Positions 61,621-64,000 of a stretch of 64,000 nt of DNA are shown piece by piece. This stretch comes from Hydractinia symbiolongicarpus (Eukaryota > Cnidaria > Hydrozoa > Anthoathecata > Hydractiniidae): NCBI RefSeq assembly GCF_029227915.1, contig NC_079881.1, forward strand, positions 9,238,001 through 9,302,000, given 5' to 3'. The notes under the pieces are model-generated. The model worked only from the letters and a program-made list of their open reading frames with translations. It was not told the DNA's origin and made no database searches. The translations under genes and the position numbers were made by a program. The stretch's first letter is position 1. Each line of letters opens with the position of its first letter.

Positions 61621-64000
61621 TAAAACATGTTTATTGTAAACAAATGTGTTGGTTTATAACGTAATAAATATATATTTATTTAACGTTCTAAAATTTCGTG
61701 GTTTTCGTTTACGCCCAATTTTATTTCATTTCAATGCGTTCAATGTCGTTGTGCCAATTTTTAAAGTCTTACCCTTTCGCACTCACTTTAAGCTCCCACA
61801 CTCTTTCCCGTAAAAATAAATTTCCTTCCTACGCCACTGGTTTATAATTTGGTCCTCTTTTGATTTTGTGCTTTTTTCTGTATCTTTCTAATTCGAATAT
61901 TATCAGAGGGAGAGTATAGCTAATGGGCAGTCACTCTTTATTGATCAAAATGAAAAAACATAAATCGTGTAAAAGCTGGGTGACATAAAATACAGTGAGT
62001 AAAAAAGTTTGATCGGCCAAAATTTGGTCACTTTTCAAGAAAGAAGCTTAAAGAGCAAATTAAAACCATTGTTGTCTATGTACAGGTTGCTGCAGTGTTC
62101 TTTGATGGAATTTAAATTATAAAATCAGCCGTTCCCCTTTAACCTGGTCCCCAGGGTTTTTGCCGGCCATCAAGTAAGCGTTAGCGGCCCTAGGCAGGGA
62201 CGAGGATGGTTCCCCTATGTCATTTTCGCTTAAATCATAACAACAGTGCATTATTTCTCGAATTGGACGATAATTTTAATTTCTTTTAACCTTGCTTAAA
62301 ATTGACCACACCCTTGACCACACCCTGACACTGCTTTCATCTTTCCCCGTAAATTACCAATGTGCACGGAGTTAGTATAATAAAGCTGAGTGCCGAGGGA
62401 CGAGAAAATGGTACAACCAGTCAGTGATATTTACAAAAATTGGTCAAAGATTAGATCTGCTTGTGTGGCACTCAGGCCTGGATCCCTGTGTGTGTGAAGC
62501 ACAGAGTGATTTTTGGACACATCCAAACAATACAACGGAGGAGGGAGGGAGTGTTTAGACCGTTCAGTTCATGGGAACGATTTTGTCAAGCACTGGCTAA
62601 AAGAAGACAACGAAGTATTGTTGATATTCTCCCGTGAGTATTTTCTCTCATTTAAAATTTATTTCGTACAAAAATAGTCATTTATTTAATCTATCACTAA
62701 GCACATGCTGGAAATGATAAAAGTTGCCCAGCAACAGCCGCTTCAATTTACTTTTGTGGTTAACTATTCCATTTTCTTCATAAATGTTTTACAACGTGAC
62801 GAAGAAGCTATCAATATTGAAAAGGCTGAAATGACAACTGACAAACACAACTAAACTAATCTCATATTTATAACACTACAAAAACATACCCAACGAAGGA
62901 GGGCTTATTGCCAAACAAAAATAGAAGAATACACTATGTCACTGAAAAATACACTATGTCACTGAAGAATAAAAAAAATACCGAGTCTTACTCTCGAAAC
63001 AAGGCGTGCGAAAATGTTAATCATATTCTCGATTTGCGGTGTATATAAAAAAGATGGACAACCTTGAATATCAGAGACAAACGAATATATTTGCAGGTTT
63101 ACAGACACTGGAGACGAAGTTGACATAAAAGTAGTGATAAATAAATAAAGCAAATAAGAAAGGTGTAGCAAAACATTAAAAATGTGTAAAAAAAGTTCAG
63201 AGACAAAAATTAATTTATATACATTCTTAATTCACGAAAACACGTACAAATTTTTTAAAAGAAATAACTCAAAAAACATTAAATCGTGCCGCTAAAAACG
63301 CTCATTCTAAACTCCAACCGAGTCAACCGGTCCATCGTCCGGTTCACGATGCGTGTGAGTTTTCTCCACATCTGGTCTTGGCTTTCGCTTTCCAGATTTC
63401 TCTTTGTGGTTTTTCTCTGCTTCTGATGCGATGAAATTTTCACGCTTCACTTTCAATTCCAAGGCTGCAAGAAAAAGTTACGGTGGACGTTTAAAAATAT
63501 GATTACAAGACAGAGCTAGCCCTGCAAGCGAAAAAGCTAAACGAGGTTCATACACATACCAGACATGCTAGCACAGCACACAGCTTTATTTGCGACTGAC
63601 AACAATACAGAATCAACATGGCGCATATCGTAAAAGTTTTCACAAACTTCATACCCAGTGTTTTACTGAAGGAAGTGGGCTATTCAATTTCCCAGGTTGA
63701 TACTTGAACGTTTATTAGAATCTCCACAAGTTTTTCACTCAGCCGTTTATTCAAAGAGATTTTTCAAGCAGGCGTTTATTAAATTTCCTAGGCTTTTGTT
63801 CAGGCGTTTATTCTACGCACTGCTTATTTAGTCTGGGCGTTACATGACAACTAAAATATGCAGTTAAAATTACGTAAACACGATGCGAATAAAAAAATCT
63901 CACTTTTCGGCACATCTGGAATGAGGTACGCCACAACAAACGTGACAGCCAACACGAAAGCCTGGAATGCTATGATAAAAGACAATCGCGCAGCAAGAAT
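61621..64000. repeat. Segmental duplication, copy 2 (partner at 19.5-21.9 kb)
   Basis: Matches 19518-21904 with an offset falling from 42104 to 42096 through small indels. It continues past the right edge. Confidence 0.95.
63307..64000 (-). CDS. Anoctamin 3' end, second copy (partial, runs off the edge)
   Basis: The last exon is 63464-63307, with the same stop and the same acceptor as copy 1. The preceding exon has its donor at 63904 and continues beyond 64000. The parts seen encode the last membrane segment and the Lys/Glu-rich tail. No inactivating change is visible in these exons, so this may be the parental full-length gene, with copy 1 being the truncated duplicate. Confidence 0.85.

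Overview
The window is AT-rich eukaryotic DNA with GT-AG introns, dense dispersed repeats and long TTA microsatellites. The gene set (MEIOB, anoctamin, SET and DBF4 relatives, a tyrosine-recombinase protein) fits an early-branching animal. A cnidarian, possibly a hydrozoan, is my best guess, but nothing here proves the species. Most long open frames are not genes. The real genes were rebuilt by joining exons whose splice sites and phases agree.

Layout. 2.2-2.3 kb (-): first coding exon of a SUZ12-like gene that runs off the left edge. 7.6-19.1 kb (+): a complete 13-exon MEIOB gene (meiotic ssDNA-binding protein, about 482 aa). 19.4-23.8 kb: a block bounded by same-direction repeats that carries the last six exons of an anoctamin gene (-); its left part is present again, almost unchanged, from 61.6 kb to the right edge. 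24-31.6 kb: a dead LINE, a perfect palindrome with palindromic tandem repeats, a broken coding remnant and a satellite of about 146 bp. 32.2-38.1 kb (-): a many-exon gene with DBF4 motifs M and C, joined upstream to a frameshifted KMT5A-like SET segment. 39.9-40.3 kb (-): a GIY-YIG remnant. 44.3-51.2 kb (-): an apparently intact gene with a KMT5A-like SET domain, DBF4 motifs M and C, two C2H2 zinc fingers, a tyrosine-recombinase domain and a SANT-like segment. The splice phases allow one protein of about 1318 aa. 51.3-61.4 kb: minisatellites, a LINE 3' end, a foldback element and other repeats, with no gene I can support.

The most interesting item is the pair of SET-DBF4 genes. KMT5A (H4K20 methylation) and DBF4 (activator of CDC7 kinase) both act on replication origins in S phase, so a fusion of the two makes biological sense. 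The copy at 44-51 kb holds in one exon what the copy at 32-38 kb splits over at least seven exons, and it is also linked to a recombinase module. This suggests either capture by a mobile element or a domesticated chromatin/replication factor. I know of no described gene of this architecture, but I could not search for one.
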